DNA of 64,000 nucleotides from Prevotella melaninogenica (GCF_013267595.1 NZ_CP054010.1:992001-1056000), one strand, 5' to 3'; numbered from the stretch's first letter, positions 8,037 to 16,179 are shown. Notes: a model not told the origin generated them from the sequence alone. Program-made: numbers and translations.

Positions 8037-8250
8037 TCCTTTGAACTGTTACCTTTGAACTTTGAACTTTATGATTTGAACTACGAATTACGCGAATTGC
8101 GCGAATCCTTGCAAACCTCAATGTTCAAAGGAAAAAGATACATATCATAAAGTTCAATGTTCAAAGTTCAAAGGTAAAGGAGTTCAATGTTCAAACCTCA
8201 ATGTTCAAAGTATAAAAATTCGTAGTCGATGCCCGAATTTATTTTACATT
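8037..8250. repeat. TTTGAAC/GTTCAAA inverted repeat array
   Basis: Heptamers TTTGAAC in the first part (8041-8090) face GTTCAAA heptamers in the second part (8115-8210). The phrases TTTGAACTTTATGAT and ATCATAAAGTTCAA are mirror partners, so the region can form a long imperfect hairpin just after the sulfatase stop. The same phrases form a tandem array at 35699-36060. A terminator-like role is possible; no T-run is obvious. Confidence 0.6.
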
Positions 8251-8304
8251 TTTAGTCAAGAAAAGGTGAGGAATGAAGTCGATAATCTGCTTTTTTGTTA
8301 GCTT

Positions 8305-8446
8305 TGTAAGTGTTTTGTTATCAAGTAGTTGTCGAAGTACGGTTTTGAAGGTGCTTACTAAGGTCCCTAAAGGGCGTTATTAAGGTTCTTAAAGGGCATC
8401 TTTAGCAAGCCAAAAGGGCGTTAATTCGAATGGAATTAACGCCCTT
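8305..8446 (-). repeat. GGGCGTT/GCCCTTTTG intergenic repeat module, copy B
   Basis: Inverted relative to copy A at 4568. Ends in the same perfect 12-bp stem (8416-8427 with 8433-8444, loop gaatg) and carries GTTTTGTTATCAAGTAGTTG, the reverse of the phrase in copy A. Confidence 0.75.
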
Positions 8447-8854
8447 TTGATTTTTAGGTTATGAAATAATCTAACAAAAGAAGATATGACTATACACCTT
8501 ATTTTAAACCCTAATCGGTCATTATACCACAATACGTATCGTTCTTATTACTATGGTATTGTTTCCTAACATCTTTTATTTTCTTATCGGCATCTTGTCC
8601 GTCTTTGCAATGCAGACGTAGCGGGCTACGTCAAGTTCGAGTATATTGGTGTCCGATAAAACTTTTTTTGGTTATCTGTGTTAGATAAAATAGACTTAAA
8701 CTTATGATTTCATTAATTTATTTGGTTATTATAGGGCTTTCCTTGTCAAAATAAGCACATTTTATAATGCTTACAGTTTAAAACCCAGGCCCATGGATAA
8801 GTAAAACGGCTGCAACACCGATGGATAAAGAGATACAGAGCTTTCAGTTTATTT
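8447..8854. other. Intergenic stretch without a visible gene
   Basis: AT-rich. Holds a short palindrome GACGTAGC-ggg-CTACGTC near 8617-8635 and, further on, GTCCGATAAAAC, a phrase that recurs near 57350; this could be a shared remnant of some element. No coding potential is seen. Confidence 0.4.
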
Positions 8855-9280
8855 TTACCGGACAGCAATAATTTTATATAGTATGTCATAAGTATATTGA
8901 TCCTTCTTTAAGGCATATAATGTAAAAGGAAGGGGAACAGGAGTCAAGTAAAATTGATGTAAGTATAATTCGAACTTGGCACTTACATGATTATCAAAAT
9001 TAGAAGGAATTACCTGTTTGGTTTTAGGGTCATAAACGGTTAGCGTACCCTCGTAGGTGCCCACAGCCTTTAAAAAGATATCGTCAGCATCGTCTTCTTG
9101 GATAGGAATTGAAAAATTAATATTAGGTTGCAGGATATCAGCTGTGAAATCATGATGTTCGATAGGAACAAAGGGCATGGGGTCGTTTGCGCTTTCTTAA
9201 TCTTTTGAACATGAAGCAAACAAAAGTGGAAGGACTAAACATGCGACCGCAATAAGTAACTTTGATTTGGGAAGTTTCAT
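8855..9280 (-). pseudogene. Small lipoprotein gene interrupted by an in-frame stop codon
   Basis: Read on the minus strand from ATG at 9280, the frame gives a lipoprotein signal peptide MKLPKSKLLIAVACLVLPLLFASCSKD with a clear lipobox (cysteine at residue 25). Codon 28 (9199-9197) is TAA. The same frame then runs on without a break, ESANDP and then MPFVPIEHH..., to a stop at 8855, so removal of one codon change would give a 141-residue lipoprotein. The acidic residues just after the lipidated cysteine are usual for surface-exposed Bacteroidetes lipoproteins. The body (GTYEGTLTVYDPKTKQVIPSN) looks like a small beta-sandwich, family unknown. Either a recent nonsense mutation or a sequencing error. 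Translation from the internal ATG at 9178 would give a cytosolic 107-residue product. Confidence 0.7.
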
Positions 9281-9392
9281 TGTAAAAAGTCATTTGGTTT
9301 ATGTGTACATAAGATACAGATTCCTTTTCTTCTGTACTAAGAATTGCAGATTCATTAACCTGCTTTTCTCTTTATTAAATTTATCTATAAAG

Positions 9393-9450
9393 TTAACCCC
9401 AAATCTCTAAGTTTGTAATTCATCTTGCAAACTTAGAGATTTGGGGTTAA
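9393..9450. terminator. Perfect 23-bp hairpin between divergent genes
   Basis: 9393-9415 and 9428-9450 are exact reverse complements with a 12-nt loop. It resembles a strong terminator stem but sits between two divergently transcribed genes and has no long T-run on either side (AAGAAAG on the right, TTTAT upstream on the left). It could block read-through into either gene, or be a small mobile palindrome. Confidence 0.6.
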
Positions 9451-9573
9451 GAAAGACATTAAAGCAGTAGTGTTATTAAAATACAAACTTATGGCTTGTA
9501 TTTTTGTAATGTTAATTATCATGTAGTAGGCTTATTTTATCGCTCCATATTTCAGAAGAACTTTCTTTCATTC

Positions 9574-9605
9574 TTTGTTATTATGAGATAAATTCAGTAC
9601 TTTTG
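9574..9605 (+). promoter_or_regulatory. Promoter of rarA
   Basis: TTTG at 9574-9577, a 20-base spacer and TACTTTTG at 9598-9605 match the Bacteroidetes consensus. The ATG follows 25 bases later, after AGGAAGAG, a plausible ribosome binding site. Confidence 0.75.
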
Positions 9606-9630
9606 TAACAATAATAAAATAGGAAGAGAT

Positions 9631-10887
9631 ATGGAACCATTGGCAGAACGATTGCGACCGCGCACGCTCGACGATTATATCGGACAGGAACACCTCGTTG
9701 GTGAGGGGGCTGTGCTCCGACGTATGATTGACTCGGGGCGCATTGCGTCGTTTATCCTTTGGGGACCACCGGGCGTGGGCAAGACTACGTTGGCACAGAT
9801 TATCGCTAATCGTTTGGAAACACCGTTCTATACGCTTTCTGCCGTGACGAGTGGTGTGAAGGATGTGCGCGATGTTATTGAAAGAGCACAGAGTGGGCGT
9901 TTCTTTAATTCCGTCTCACCGATTCTCTTTATCGACGAAATCCATCGTTTCTCAAAGTCGCAGCAAGATTCGCTCTTGGGTGCGGTAGAGAAGGGAACGG
10001 TGACGCTTATTGGTGCAACAACAGAGAACCCATCGTTCGAGGTGATTCGACCGTTGCTCTCACGCTGTCAACTCTATACGCTGAAGTCGTTGGAGAAAGA
10101 TGATTTGCTGAAGCTGTTGCATCGAGCCATTACGGAGGATGTGGAACTGAAGAAGCGTAATATCGAACTGCACGAGACGGGGGCGCTCCTGCGTTATAGT
10201 GGGGGTGATGCGCGTAAGCTACTGAATATTCTCGACTTGATTATCTCAGCCGAATCGGGCAACGATGTCGTGATTACTGATAAGATGGTGGAGGAACGAC
10301 TGCAAGAGAATCCGTTGGCGTATGACAAGGATGGCGAGATGCACTATGATATTATCTCGGCATTTATCAAGTCGATTCGTGGTTCCGACCCTGATGCAGC
10401 ACTCTACTGGATGGCACGTATGATAGAGGGAGGAGAAGACCCAAAGTTTATTGCGCGTCGTGTCGTTATCAGTGCGGCAGAGGATATCGGACTTGCTAAT
10501 CCTAACGCTTTATTGTTAGCGAATGCAGCCTTTGACGCTGTGACGAAGATAGGTTGGCCCGAAGGTAGAATCCCATTGGCTGAGGTGGTAGTCTATTTAG
10601 CTCGGTCGAAGAAAGATAATTCTGCATACGTAGGCATCAATAAAGCGATAGAGTTAGTGCGCCAGACGGGCAACCTTCCTGTTCCCCTCCACCTTCGCAA
10701 TGCACCAACAAAGCTGATGAAGGACCTTGGTTATAGCGATGGATATAAGTATCCACACGATTATCCGGGACATTATGTCGAGCAGCAGTATATGCCGGAT
10801 GAGTTAGCCCCACCCCGACCCTCCCCGAAGGGGGAGGGAGAAAGCCTCCCCCAACCCCTCCGAAGGGAGGGGAGTGCAGATAGCTAA
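9631..10887 (+). CDS. rarA: Replication-associated recombination protein A (RarA/MgsA AAA+ ATPase)
   Basis: A 418-residue AAA+ ATPase that acts at stalled replication forks. Walker A is GPPGVGKTT (residues 45-53), Walker B is LFIDEIH (99-105) and sensor 1 is GATTENPS (128-135); the C-terminal MgsA tetramerisation domain follows, with YWMARMIEGGEDPKFIARR and YPHDYPGHYVEQQYMPDE. The last 25 or so residues (from APPRPSPKGEG) are low-complexity and encoded by a GC-rich intergenic repeat (10807-10887) found elsewhere outside genes. The usual RarA tail after EQQY-PDE is thus replaced by repeat-derived sequence. All catalytic parts are upstream, so the protein is probably still functional. Confidence 0.92.
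   Translation: MEPLAERLRPRTLDDYIGQEHLVGEGAVLRRMIDSGRIASFILWGPPGVGKTTLAQIIANRLETPFYTLSAVTSGVKDVRDVIERAQSGRFFNSVSPILFIDEIHRFSKSQQDSLLGAVEKGTVTLIGATTENPSFEVIRPLLSRCQLYTLKSLEKDDLLKLLHRAITEDVELKKRNIELHETGALLRYSGGDARKLLNILDLIISAESGNDVVITDKMVEERLQENPLAYDKDGEMHYDIISAFIKSIRGSDPDAALYWMARMIEGGEDPKFIARRVVISAAEDIGLANPNALLLANAAFDAVTKIGWPEGRIPLAEVVVYLARSKKDNSAYVGINKAIELVRQTGNLPVPLHLRNAPTKLMKDLGYSDGYKYPHDYPGHYVEQQYMPDELAPPRPSPKGEGESLPQPLRREGSADS
10807..10882. repeat. GC-rich CCCCTCC hairpin repeat overlapping the 3' end of rarA
   Basis: Two units: CCCTCCCCGAAGGGGGAGGG (with CCCC/GGGG stem), then CAACCCCTCCGAAGGGAGGG, ending GCAGATAGCTAA. The second unit is the reverse partner of the repeat at 12163-12208. 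Related units lie at 11975 and 34553-34935. Confidence 0.75.
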
Positions 10888-11018
10888 ATGTCGCCCCAGT
10901 CTCTCCGAACCAACGGTCACTGACCAAAGGGAAGTAATGGAGGGGAGCACAGATAGGATAAAGTGGGATGAAAGGTAATCATCACCATCCAACATTTAAC
11001 CCCCAACACCCAAGAAAC

Positions 11019-11969
11019 ATGAAAATAGTAATTCTCGACTGCCACGCAGTCAACCCTGGTGACCTTTCATGGGAACCAATAAAGGAAATAGCAGAGTGCG
11101 TTATCTATGAGCGCACAAGTCAGGAACAAGTTGTTGAACGAGCAAAGGATGCGGACGGTATTCTTATTAATAAGGTTAATATCACCCGTGAAGTGCTCGA
11201 TCAACTGCCACAATTGAAGTATATCGGTGAGTTAGCAACAGGATATAACAATATCGATGTTGAGGCTGCACGTGAGCGAGGTATCATCGTATGCAACATC
11301 CCTGCATATAGCACGGATAGCGTTGCACAGCATGTCTTCGCCCTCCTCTTGAACGCAACCACACATGTCGACCATTATGCTGAGGCTGTGCGCCGTGGCG
11401 AATGGAGCAAGCAGCAGGACTTCTGCTACTGGGACACACCACTCATGGAACTCGCTGGTAAGACACTCGGTATCGTTGGCTTGGGCAACATCGGTCAGAA
11501 GGTGGCAATGATAGCACATGCTCTGGGTATGGACATCTCAGCTTGCACCAGTAAGAACAGTAGCGATCTGCCAGAGTGTATTCGTAAGACAACCCTCGAA
11601 GGCTTGCTCAGTACGTCTGACGTTATCACCTTGCACTGTCCTTTGACGGCGGAGAACACGCGTATGATCAATGCAGAGACGCTGAAGGGCGTACGTCGTG
11701 GTGCCATCCTTATCAATACAGGACGTGGCGGACTCATCGACGAGCAGGCTGTTGCTGATGCCCTTGAGAGTGGTCAACTCGGTGCTTATTGTGCCGACGT
11801 AATGACCGAGGAACCACCGCGTGCAGACAATCCGCTCTTCCGTCAGCCTAATGCCTTCATCACTCCACATATTGCGTGGGCAACACGCGAGGCACGAGAG
11901 CGCCTAATGGCAATCTGCGTTGAGAATATTAAGAAGTTTATAGCAGGGGAACCACAGAACGTGGTGTAA
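11019..11969 (+). CDS. D-2-hydroxyacid dehydrogenase (glycerate dehydrogenase/hydroxypyruvate reductase-like)
   Basis: A 316-residue cytoplasmic NAD-dependent dehydrogenase. The frame is open from 10968, but the ATG at 11019 (MKIVILDCHAVNPGDLSW) matches the usual start; the extra upstream residues come from repeat-like leader. The Rossmann motif GIVGLGNIGQKVA binds NAD. The substrate-binding arginine lies in INTGRGG, the catalytic glutamate in TEEPP and the catalytic histidine in TPHIAWAT. ELATGYNNIDVEAA is the usual N-terminal family motif. Sequence style and the tryptophan in PHIAW fit glycerate/hydroxypyruvate reductases better than phosphoglycerate dehydrogenase, which would carry an extra ACT domain. 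It follows rarA by 131 bases with repeats between, so joint transcription is uncertain. Confidence 0.88.
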   Translation: MKIVILDCHAVNPGDLSWEPIKEIAECVIYERTSQEQVVERAKDADGILINKVNITREVLDQLPQLKYIGELATGYNNIDVEAARERGIIVCNIPAYSTDSVAQHVFALLLNATTHVDHYAEAVRRGEWSKQQDFCYWDTPLMELAGKTLGIVGLGNIGQKVAMIAHALGMDISACTSKNSSDLPECIRKTTLEGLLSTSDVITLHCPLTAENTRMINAETLKGVRRGAILINTGRGGLIDEQAVADALESGQLGAYCADVMTEEPPRADNPLFRQPNAFITPHIAWATREARERLMAICVENIKKFIAGEPQNVV

Positions 11970-11971
11970 GA

Positions 11972-12208
11972 AGAAGCCCCACCCCGACCCTCCCCGAAAG
12001 GGGAGGGAGGCAAATAGGATAAGGTTCGCTGTATGTTCTTGGTGGATTAATAAGACTATCTTCTCATTGTGGAGTAATAAAGAGATTTGATTTACATATT
12101 ATAATTACTTACCCCTCCATGTAAGCTATGCTCGTTAGCTACATCAACTTAGAGTACCACCCATAGCTATCTGCACTCCCCTCCTTTCGGAGGGGTTGGG
12201 GGAGGCTT
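11972..12208. repeat. Pair of inverted GC-rich CCCCTCC repeats flanking a 150-bp spacer
   Basis: ACCCTCCCCGAAAGGGGAGGG at about 11985-12006 and, in the opposite orientation, CCCCTCCTTTCGGAGGGG at 12178-12195 with GGTTGGGGGAGGC after it. Each unit is itself a hairpin. The spacer between them has no visible gene. They sit directly between the stop of the dehydrogenase and the start of the channel gene. Confidence 0.7.
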
Positions 12209-12232
12209 CTTTTTTTTCTTTTTAATTCAAAT

Positions 12233-12877
12233 ATGATCTACACTGATCCACATCTTGTCCGTACGCTTCAGGTGATACTGGAGTTTCTCGGAACGTTTGC
12301 GTTTGCCATATCGGGCATCCGCCATGCCGCACAGAAACACTTCGACTGGTTCGGAGGTTATGTCTGTGGCTTTGCCGTTGCTATTGGTGGCGGTACGCTT
12401 CGTGACACTATGTTAGGCGTGCGCCCGTTCTGGATGGCAAACATCATGTACGTTCTTTGTACAGGTCTGGCGCTCTTCCTCGTCATCTTGTCGCGTAGGT
12501 GGATTCAACGCCTTAGCAATGCGTGGTTCGTCTTCGATACACTCGGCTTGGCACTCTTTACTATTGCGGGTATTCAGAAGACAATCGCCTTAGGACACCC
12601 CTTCTGGGTAGCCGTTATCATGGGTTGTATCACTGGTGTGGCAGGTGGTGTTATCCGTGACGTATTGCTGAACAACATCCCCGTAATCTTCCACAAAGAG
12701 ATCTACGCCGTGGCAAGTGTGGGTGGCGGACTCATCTATTGGGCACTCTTTTCGCTCGGACTACCACTTCCGATAACAGTTATTGTGACATTCCTTGCAA
12801 TCTGTTTAATTCGTTTTATTGCAGTGGGTTATCACATCTCGCTCCCCACATTACAAGATGAAGACGAAAAAAAATAA
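12233..12877 (+). CDS. TRIC/UPF0126-family cation channel protein
   Basis: A 214-residue inner-membrane protein with seven predicted helices, formed from two repeated UPF0126 units: AIGGGTLRDTMLG in the first and GVAGGVIRDVLLN in the second, the conserved glycine-rich kinks of the family. Prokaryotic members form trimeric channels related to eukaryotic TRIC channels; some E. coli relatives (YadS, YicG) have been linked to amino-acid transport. The substrate here cannot be told from sequence. The charged tail LQDEDEKK is cytoplasmic. The gene ends about 20 bases before the promoter of the tRNA gene. Confidence 0.87.
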   Translation: MIYTDPHLVRTLQVILEFLGTFAFAISGIRHAAQKHFDWFGGYVCGFAVAIGGGTLRDTMLGVRPFWMANIMYVLCTGLALFLVILSRRWIQRLSNAWFVFDTLGLALFTIAGIQKTIALGHPFWVAVIMGCITGVAGGVIRDVLLNNIPVIFHKEIYAVASVGGGLIYWALFSLGLPLPITVIVTFLAICLIRFIAVGYHISLPTLQDEDEKK

Positions 12878-12896
12878 TAAAAAAGATTGCTAAACA

Positions 12897-12928
12897 TTTG
12901 GTGGAACGAATAAAAAGCAATACCTTTG
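12897..12928 (+). promoter_or_regulatory. Promoter of tRNA-Arg
   Basis: TTTG at 12897-12900, a 20-base spacer and TACCTTTG at 12921-12928: an exact match to the Bacteroidetes consensus, 55 bases ahead of the tRNA. Confidence 0.85.
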
Positions 12929-12982
12929 CACTCGCAATTCAGAAATGATAACTAAATCATTATCTGTTGCAACCATAATAAT

Positions 12983-13056
12983 GGTTCCGTAGCTCAACTG
13001 AATAGAGCACTTGACTACGGATCAAGAGGTTACAGGTTTGAATCCTGTCGGAATCA
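12983..13056 (+). tRNA. tRNA-Arg (anticodon ACG)
   Basis: A 74-nt cloverleaf. The acceptor GGTTCCG pairs with CGGAATC (one G-T pair). The D-arm GCTC...GAGC, the anticodon stem CTTGA/TCAAG with loop CTACGGA (anticodon ACG, reading CGT) and the T-arm ACAGG-TTTGAAT-CCTGT are all present. The discriminator is A, and CCA is not encoded. Confidence 0.95.
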
Positions 13057-13059
13057 CAA

Positions 13060-13091
13060 AAGGAATACTCGAGAGAGTGTTCCTTTTTTTT
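13060..13091 (+). terminator. Intrinsic terminator after tRNA-Arg
   Basis: AAGGAATACTC pairs with GAGTGTTCCTT around a short GAGA loop, followed by a run of eight Ts. Confidence 0.85.
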
Positions 13092-13448
13092 GTTCTCCGA
13101 ACTACGAATTTCTCGAATGACACAAATTATTTAGTAATACCTTTGAACTTTTTATTCGTTCACCCTTTGACACATATCCTTCTCAGACTTCTAATAATCA
13201 GTTTTTTACTATTTGTGAGATGATTTTATGCGGAGATTAATTAAAGGGAAAGCGAAAAATAAGCCTTTACTGCCGTATGAATAGGAGTGAAATAGTAAGG
13301 TGTTAGCATGCGAGAGTGGTATGTCTGTGGCGCAAAAGACTGCTAAGCAACGTCCCTTTAGTGTGTATTAATAGTGTAATCGTCCTTGATAAGTTTAAGT
13401 AAATGGATGGAAGGGGAGTCCAGAACATGCCCTTCCGTCTTGATAACG
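13092..13448. other. Intergenic stretch without a visible gene
   Basis: Carries short fragments of the chromosomal repeat vocabulary (GAACTACGAATT, CCTTTGAACTTT) near 13095-13160. Near the end lies a small stem GGAAGGG (13409-13415) with CCCTTCC (13430-13436), possibly a weak terminator for the minus-strand operon next to it. Nothing else is seen. Confidence 0.4.
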
Positions 13449-14132
13449 TTATAATGACGCAATGAGGTCATCTATATTTACAGAGCAAGAGGTGTTTCCT
13501 CCAGGAACTTCTACATGCTTGATAATCATATTGTTAGGTTGGTATTGTTCTGCAATGTGAGCATCAGACATAGAGAAATCAGAACCATTTACCGTGGTCT
13601 TCTTTCCTTTTTTAAGTTCCTTTTTACATCTATGTATTGCCTCACGATAAGTGCTTATCATTTTCGTCTTGTTGTTTTTAAAGGAATCATTATCGTCTAT
13701 CTTTATCTCAACCGGAGGATAACTGATAATTATCCCCAATTCCTGATATTTTTCTAAGCCAAAATCCTTTATAGAGCTAAGTAATAACTTGGTTCTTACG
13801 ACTGAACTACTAATCTGCCAGATGGCTTTTTCATCAAAATTAGACTTCATTTCAGAATAGACGATATAGTCCTTATCTCCCACTTGTAGTAAGAAGATAC
13901 CATCACAGTCGCACTGATAGCTGCAGTCTAGGAGCTTACTGTTAAAAGAGTCCTTACATTTCTTTAGCAAATGGTTCTCTATTTCTATTATTTCTCCAGC
14001 ATGTTCATAGGTAACTTGCTCAAGCTTATTGGCTTTTTTTTGTTGCTCATATTTGGTTACTTTACCGTCGTCATGTTGTTTAAAAAAGCAGGCTTGTAAA
14101 AGACATTTGCGTAGGACAGAGAAGTCTATCAT
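13449..14132 (-). CDS. PD-(D/E)xK nuclease-like protein, partner of an ABC-type ATPase
   Basis: A 227-residue protein with no family that I recognise at once, but with a pattern fitting the PD-(D/E)xK nuclease fold: acidic helix AGEIIEIENHLL (Glu48-Glu52), CDGIFLLQVGDKDYIVYSEMKSNF with Asp77 and the Glu94-x-Lys96 pair, then a helix with Gln106 and Arg113 (QISSSVVRTKLLL). The spacing Asp-x16-Glu-x-Lys is right for the family. The C-terminal part (SMSDAHIAEQYQPNNMIIKHVEVPGG) may be an interface. The start codon overlaps the stop of the ATPase gene by 4 nt (ATGA, 14129-14132), so the two are translationally coupled. The pairing suggests a two-protein defence unit. The nuclease assignment is inferred from motifs only. 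Confidence 0.6.
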   Translation of the reverse strand: MIDFSVLRKCLLQACFFKQHDDGKVTKYEQQKKANKLEQVTYEHAGEIIEIENHLLKKCKDSFNSKLLDCSYQCDCDGIFLLQVGDKDYIVYSEMKSNFDEKAIWQISSSVVRTKLLLSSIKDFGLEKYQELGIIISYPPVEIKIDDNDSFKNNKTKMISTYREAIHRCKKELKKGKKTTVNGSDFSMSDAHIAEQYQPNNMIIKHVEVPGGNTSCSVNIDDLIASL

Positions 14133-15397
14133 TGGTCAGAAGCATTAAGGGAGTACAACATTTCATCAATCTGTTCATCTTGTTTACGCATCTTTTCTAC
14201 CGTCTCATAGAAGGTCTTCATTGGTATTCCACCTTCTTCCACTGGCAGTTTTTCTATCACAACCTTACCTGTCTCGTCATCTCTATGAAAGAAATATGCC
14301 TTCACATTATCGCCATCAAGGAACGTTTTTTCTGATAAACCATTTGCGGTGCAATACTCTTTAAAGGTTGTTTCATCTTTCTTACGGATATTACCTAACT
14401 TGATAAGTTGGTTCAATCTATCCATAAAATAATCGCTATGTGTCGTGATATGGAACAAGAAACCATTGTTGATGCATTCCGCAATAAGGTCTGCCACCTG
14501 AATCTGCATGGATGGATGCAGATGTGCTTCAGGCTCTTCCAGACATATTGCTGCGTTTGCGCCAGGGTGATTCTTTAATAGAAACAAAAGCGGACTAATC
14601 TCTTTTATAGAGGAGGCTGCGGCAGACATGTTTACGTGTTCGCCTCCATCAAGTACCAGAAATTCCTTACCTTCTTCCGTAACAACATTCCCATCGGTTA
14701 TCTTCTTAATCTGGTTAAGATAAGGAGACTGCTCTTCAGTAACTTCTATTGAAGTGCAATACTCGTTATCAAATAAGAATCTGCCATACATTCCCTTTGT
14801 ATTTATAGAGCTGGTAAGGGAATAATCGGCATTAATCAAAGCTCCGTTTGCAGGTGGAAAGATTAAATTAATAGCATAAAAGTTCCTAAATAATCTGTGG
14901 AAAAGTATCGCATGACAATTCTCCCCTACTGTAAATGCAGTATTTATAATGATATTTACCCTACTCTCTTTGCCATTAATTGAGATGTTTAGAGTATTAC
15001 CTAATCTCTTTACTGTCTCCTCTTCTGTTGCTGCTACCTCTTGATATGTGACATGAAGGGACTCACCAAACTCTGGAAAGAGAAAATCTACGTCGCATTC
15101 TATGGTCGGATCTCCTAATAATGCGCGCATAAATGCTGTTACATTATCATGAAGATATGTTGAAAGTAAATCACTTGAAAGCGTAAAAGAGCCTGAAGAA
15201 TCTTTCCCCATTAAAGACTCATATAGGCGTGTGATCTCTCCAGGAGCCAATAATTTTGTGAAAAGATAATAAACAAGATAGTTCGCGTAACTCTTTCCCA
15301 GCTTTGACATACCCGTAAACACCATGAATGGTGCTACCTGGAATGATACTTCCTGTAAAGGTCCGAACTTATGAATGTCTATAATTATCTTTTTCAT
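14129..15397 (-). CDS. ABC-type AAA ATPase (AAA_15/AAA_21-like), likely defence-related
   Basis: A 422-residue soluble ATPase of the SMC/Rad50/OLD-like class. Walker A is GMSKLGKS (residues 29-36), Walker B is AAICLEEPEAHLHP (near residue 285) and the H-switch is ITTHSDYF (near residue 319). The segment NMSAAASSIKE just before Walker B takes the place of the ABC signature. There is no C-terminal TOPRIM domain as in OLD nucleases, so the effector is probably the overlapping downstream gene. ATG at 15397 (MKKIIIDIHKFGPL) was preferred to a TTG three codons earlier. ATPases of this kind act as sensors in PARIS, Gabija-like and Septu systems. The partner here does not look like any of their effectors. 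Confidence 0.75.
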   Translation of the reverse strand: MKKIIIDIHKFGPLQEVSFQVAPFMVFTGMSKLGKSYANYLVYYLFTKLLAPGEITRLYESLMGKDSSGSFTLSSDLLSTYLHDNVTAFMRALLGDPTIECDVDFLFPEFGESLHVTYQEVAATEEETVKRLGNTLNISINGKESRVNIIINTAFTVGENCHAILFHRLFRNFYAINLIFPPANGALINADYSLTSSINTKGMYGRFLFDNEYCTSIEVTEEQSPYLNQIKKITDGNVVTEEGKEFLVLDGGEHVNMSAAASSIKEISPLLFLLKNHPGANAAICLEEPEAHLHPSMQIQVADLIAECINNGFLFHITTHSDYFMDRLNQLIKLGNIRKKDETTFKEYCTANGLSEKTFLDGDNVKAYFFHRDDETGKVVIEKLPVEEGGIPMKTFYETVEKMRKQDEQIDEMLYSLNASDQ

Positions 15398-15470
15398 ATG
15401 ATTCAATATTGGTAAAATGGGTTCTACATCACAGACTTGGCGGAGTGATTAGAAATCATATAGTATGGTA

Positions 15471-15478
15471 CAAAGATA
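15471..15478 (-). promoter_or_regulatory. -7 box ahead of the ATPase-nuclease operon
   Basis: On the minus strand the sequence is TATCTTTG, fitting TAnnTTTG, about 75 bases before the ATG at 15397. No clear -33 TTTG is seen. Confidence 0.5.
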
Positions 15479-15654
15479 CGAAAAATAATGTATTAAGTGA
15501 AAAATATATGAGAAATTATTGGTTAGAAGACAGTTGAAAGGGAAGGATAGCCCTTCCGTTGTATAGTCTTGTAGAATAGAGGAATAGATAAAAAGGAGAG
15601 CGTATTATCCCTCCTTGTTGTAAAGTAATTTCCCAATTGCTTTTTAATCGATGG

Positions 15655-15790
15655 TCTTTTGCATTGCAAAAGATGCCCTTTTACGTGGTAAAAGGTGCCC
15701 TTTTGAGGTGTAAAAGACGCCCTTTTGCAATGTAAAAGGGCACCTTTTAGAAGGGTGTTTGTAACCATTTGTATCTCTGATAGTTACAAA
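15655..15790. repeat. GCCCTTTT intergenic repeat module, copy C (variant)
   Basis: Four GCCCTTTT/GCACCTTTT phrases at roughly 25-base spacing (TTGCAAAAGATGCCC, GTAAAAGGTGCCC, GTAAAAGACGCCC, GTAAAAGGGCACC), then GTTACAAAACC. A sibling of the modules at 4568 and 36230 but without the GGGCGTTAATTC stem. A spurious frame runs through it. Confidence 0.6.
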
Positions 15791-16171
15791 ACCAAAAATA
15801 AGAGGAAATCTGTTGTTTTTCGATTTGGTGTGAATAAAAAGTGTAAAGATTTTGTTAAGTAGGCGATTAGGTGGTTGGGTAAGTGGGTAAGTAGATGGTT
15901 TCATGGGTTGACAGGTGTAGGGGCAGAGTGCTATAGATACGGTTTCATGGGTAGGGAAGTGTACGGACTGGGTACTAAAGGTATTGGCTTCGGGCGTTGA
16001 AGATTGCGTTTTGAGGCTAAGTTTTATTCTTTTATTCCGTCATTTTTTTAGCCTTAAACAGTTGGTTTACCCCTCTTTAACTCCTTCAGCAGCTATGATG
16101 TCTTCGTAAGAATGCACCTGTTCCCACCGTCTAAATAAACAGACGATGTGCGGAATGTGATTTTTTATTTG
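15791..16171. other. Intergenic stretch ahead of the PepSY-TM gene
   Basis: No gene is visible. There are short direct repeats around GTAGGCGATTAGGTGGTTGG and GTAAGTGGGTAAGTAG, otherwise AT-rich. A promoter -7 box for the next gene lies at 16172. Confidence 0.4.
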
Positions 16172-16179
16172 TAAGTTTG
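16172..16179 (+). promoter_or_regulatory. -7 box ahead of the PepSY-TM gene
   Basis: TAAGTTTG fits TAnnTTTG, 41 bases before the start codon. A -33 element is not convincing. Confidence 0.45.

Noticed and set aside
13011..13223. 70-codon frame starting inside tRNA-Arg
   Set aside because: It overlaps the tRNA and its terminator and has no homology that I recognise.
15655..15790. CRISPR array
   Set aside because: The spaced GCCCTTTT phrases look regular, but the intervals are themselves related and the repeat is too short and variable. No cas genes are nearby.
15523..15904. Minus-strand frames rich in GCK/CKRAS-like repeats
   Set aside because: They are read through the GCCCTTTT repeat module; the repeated residues come from the repeated DNA, not from a protein.
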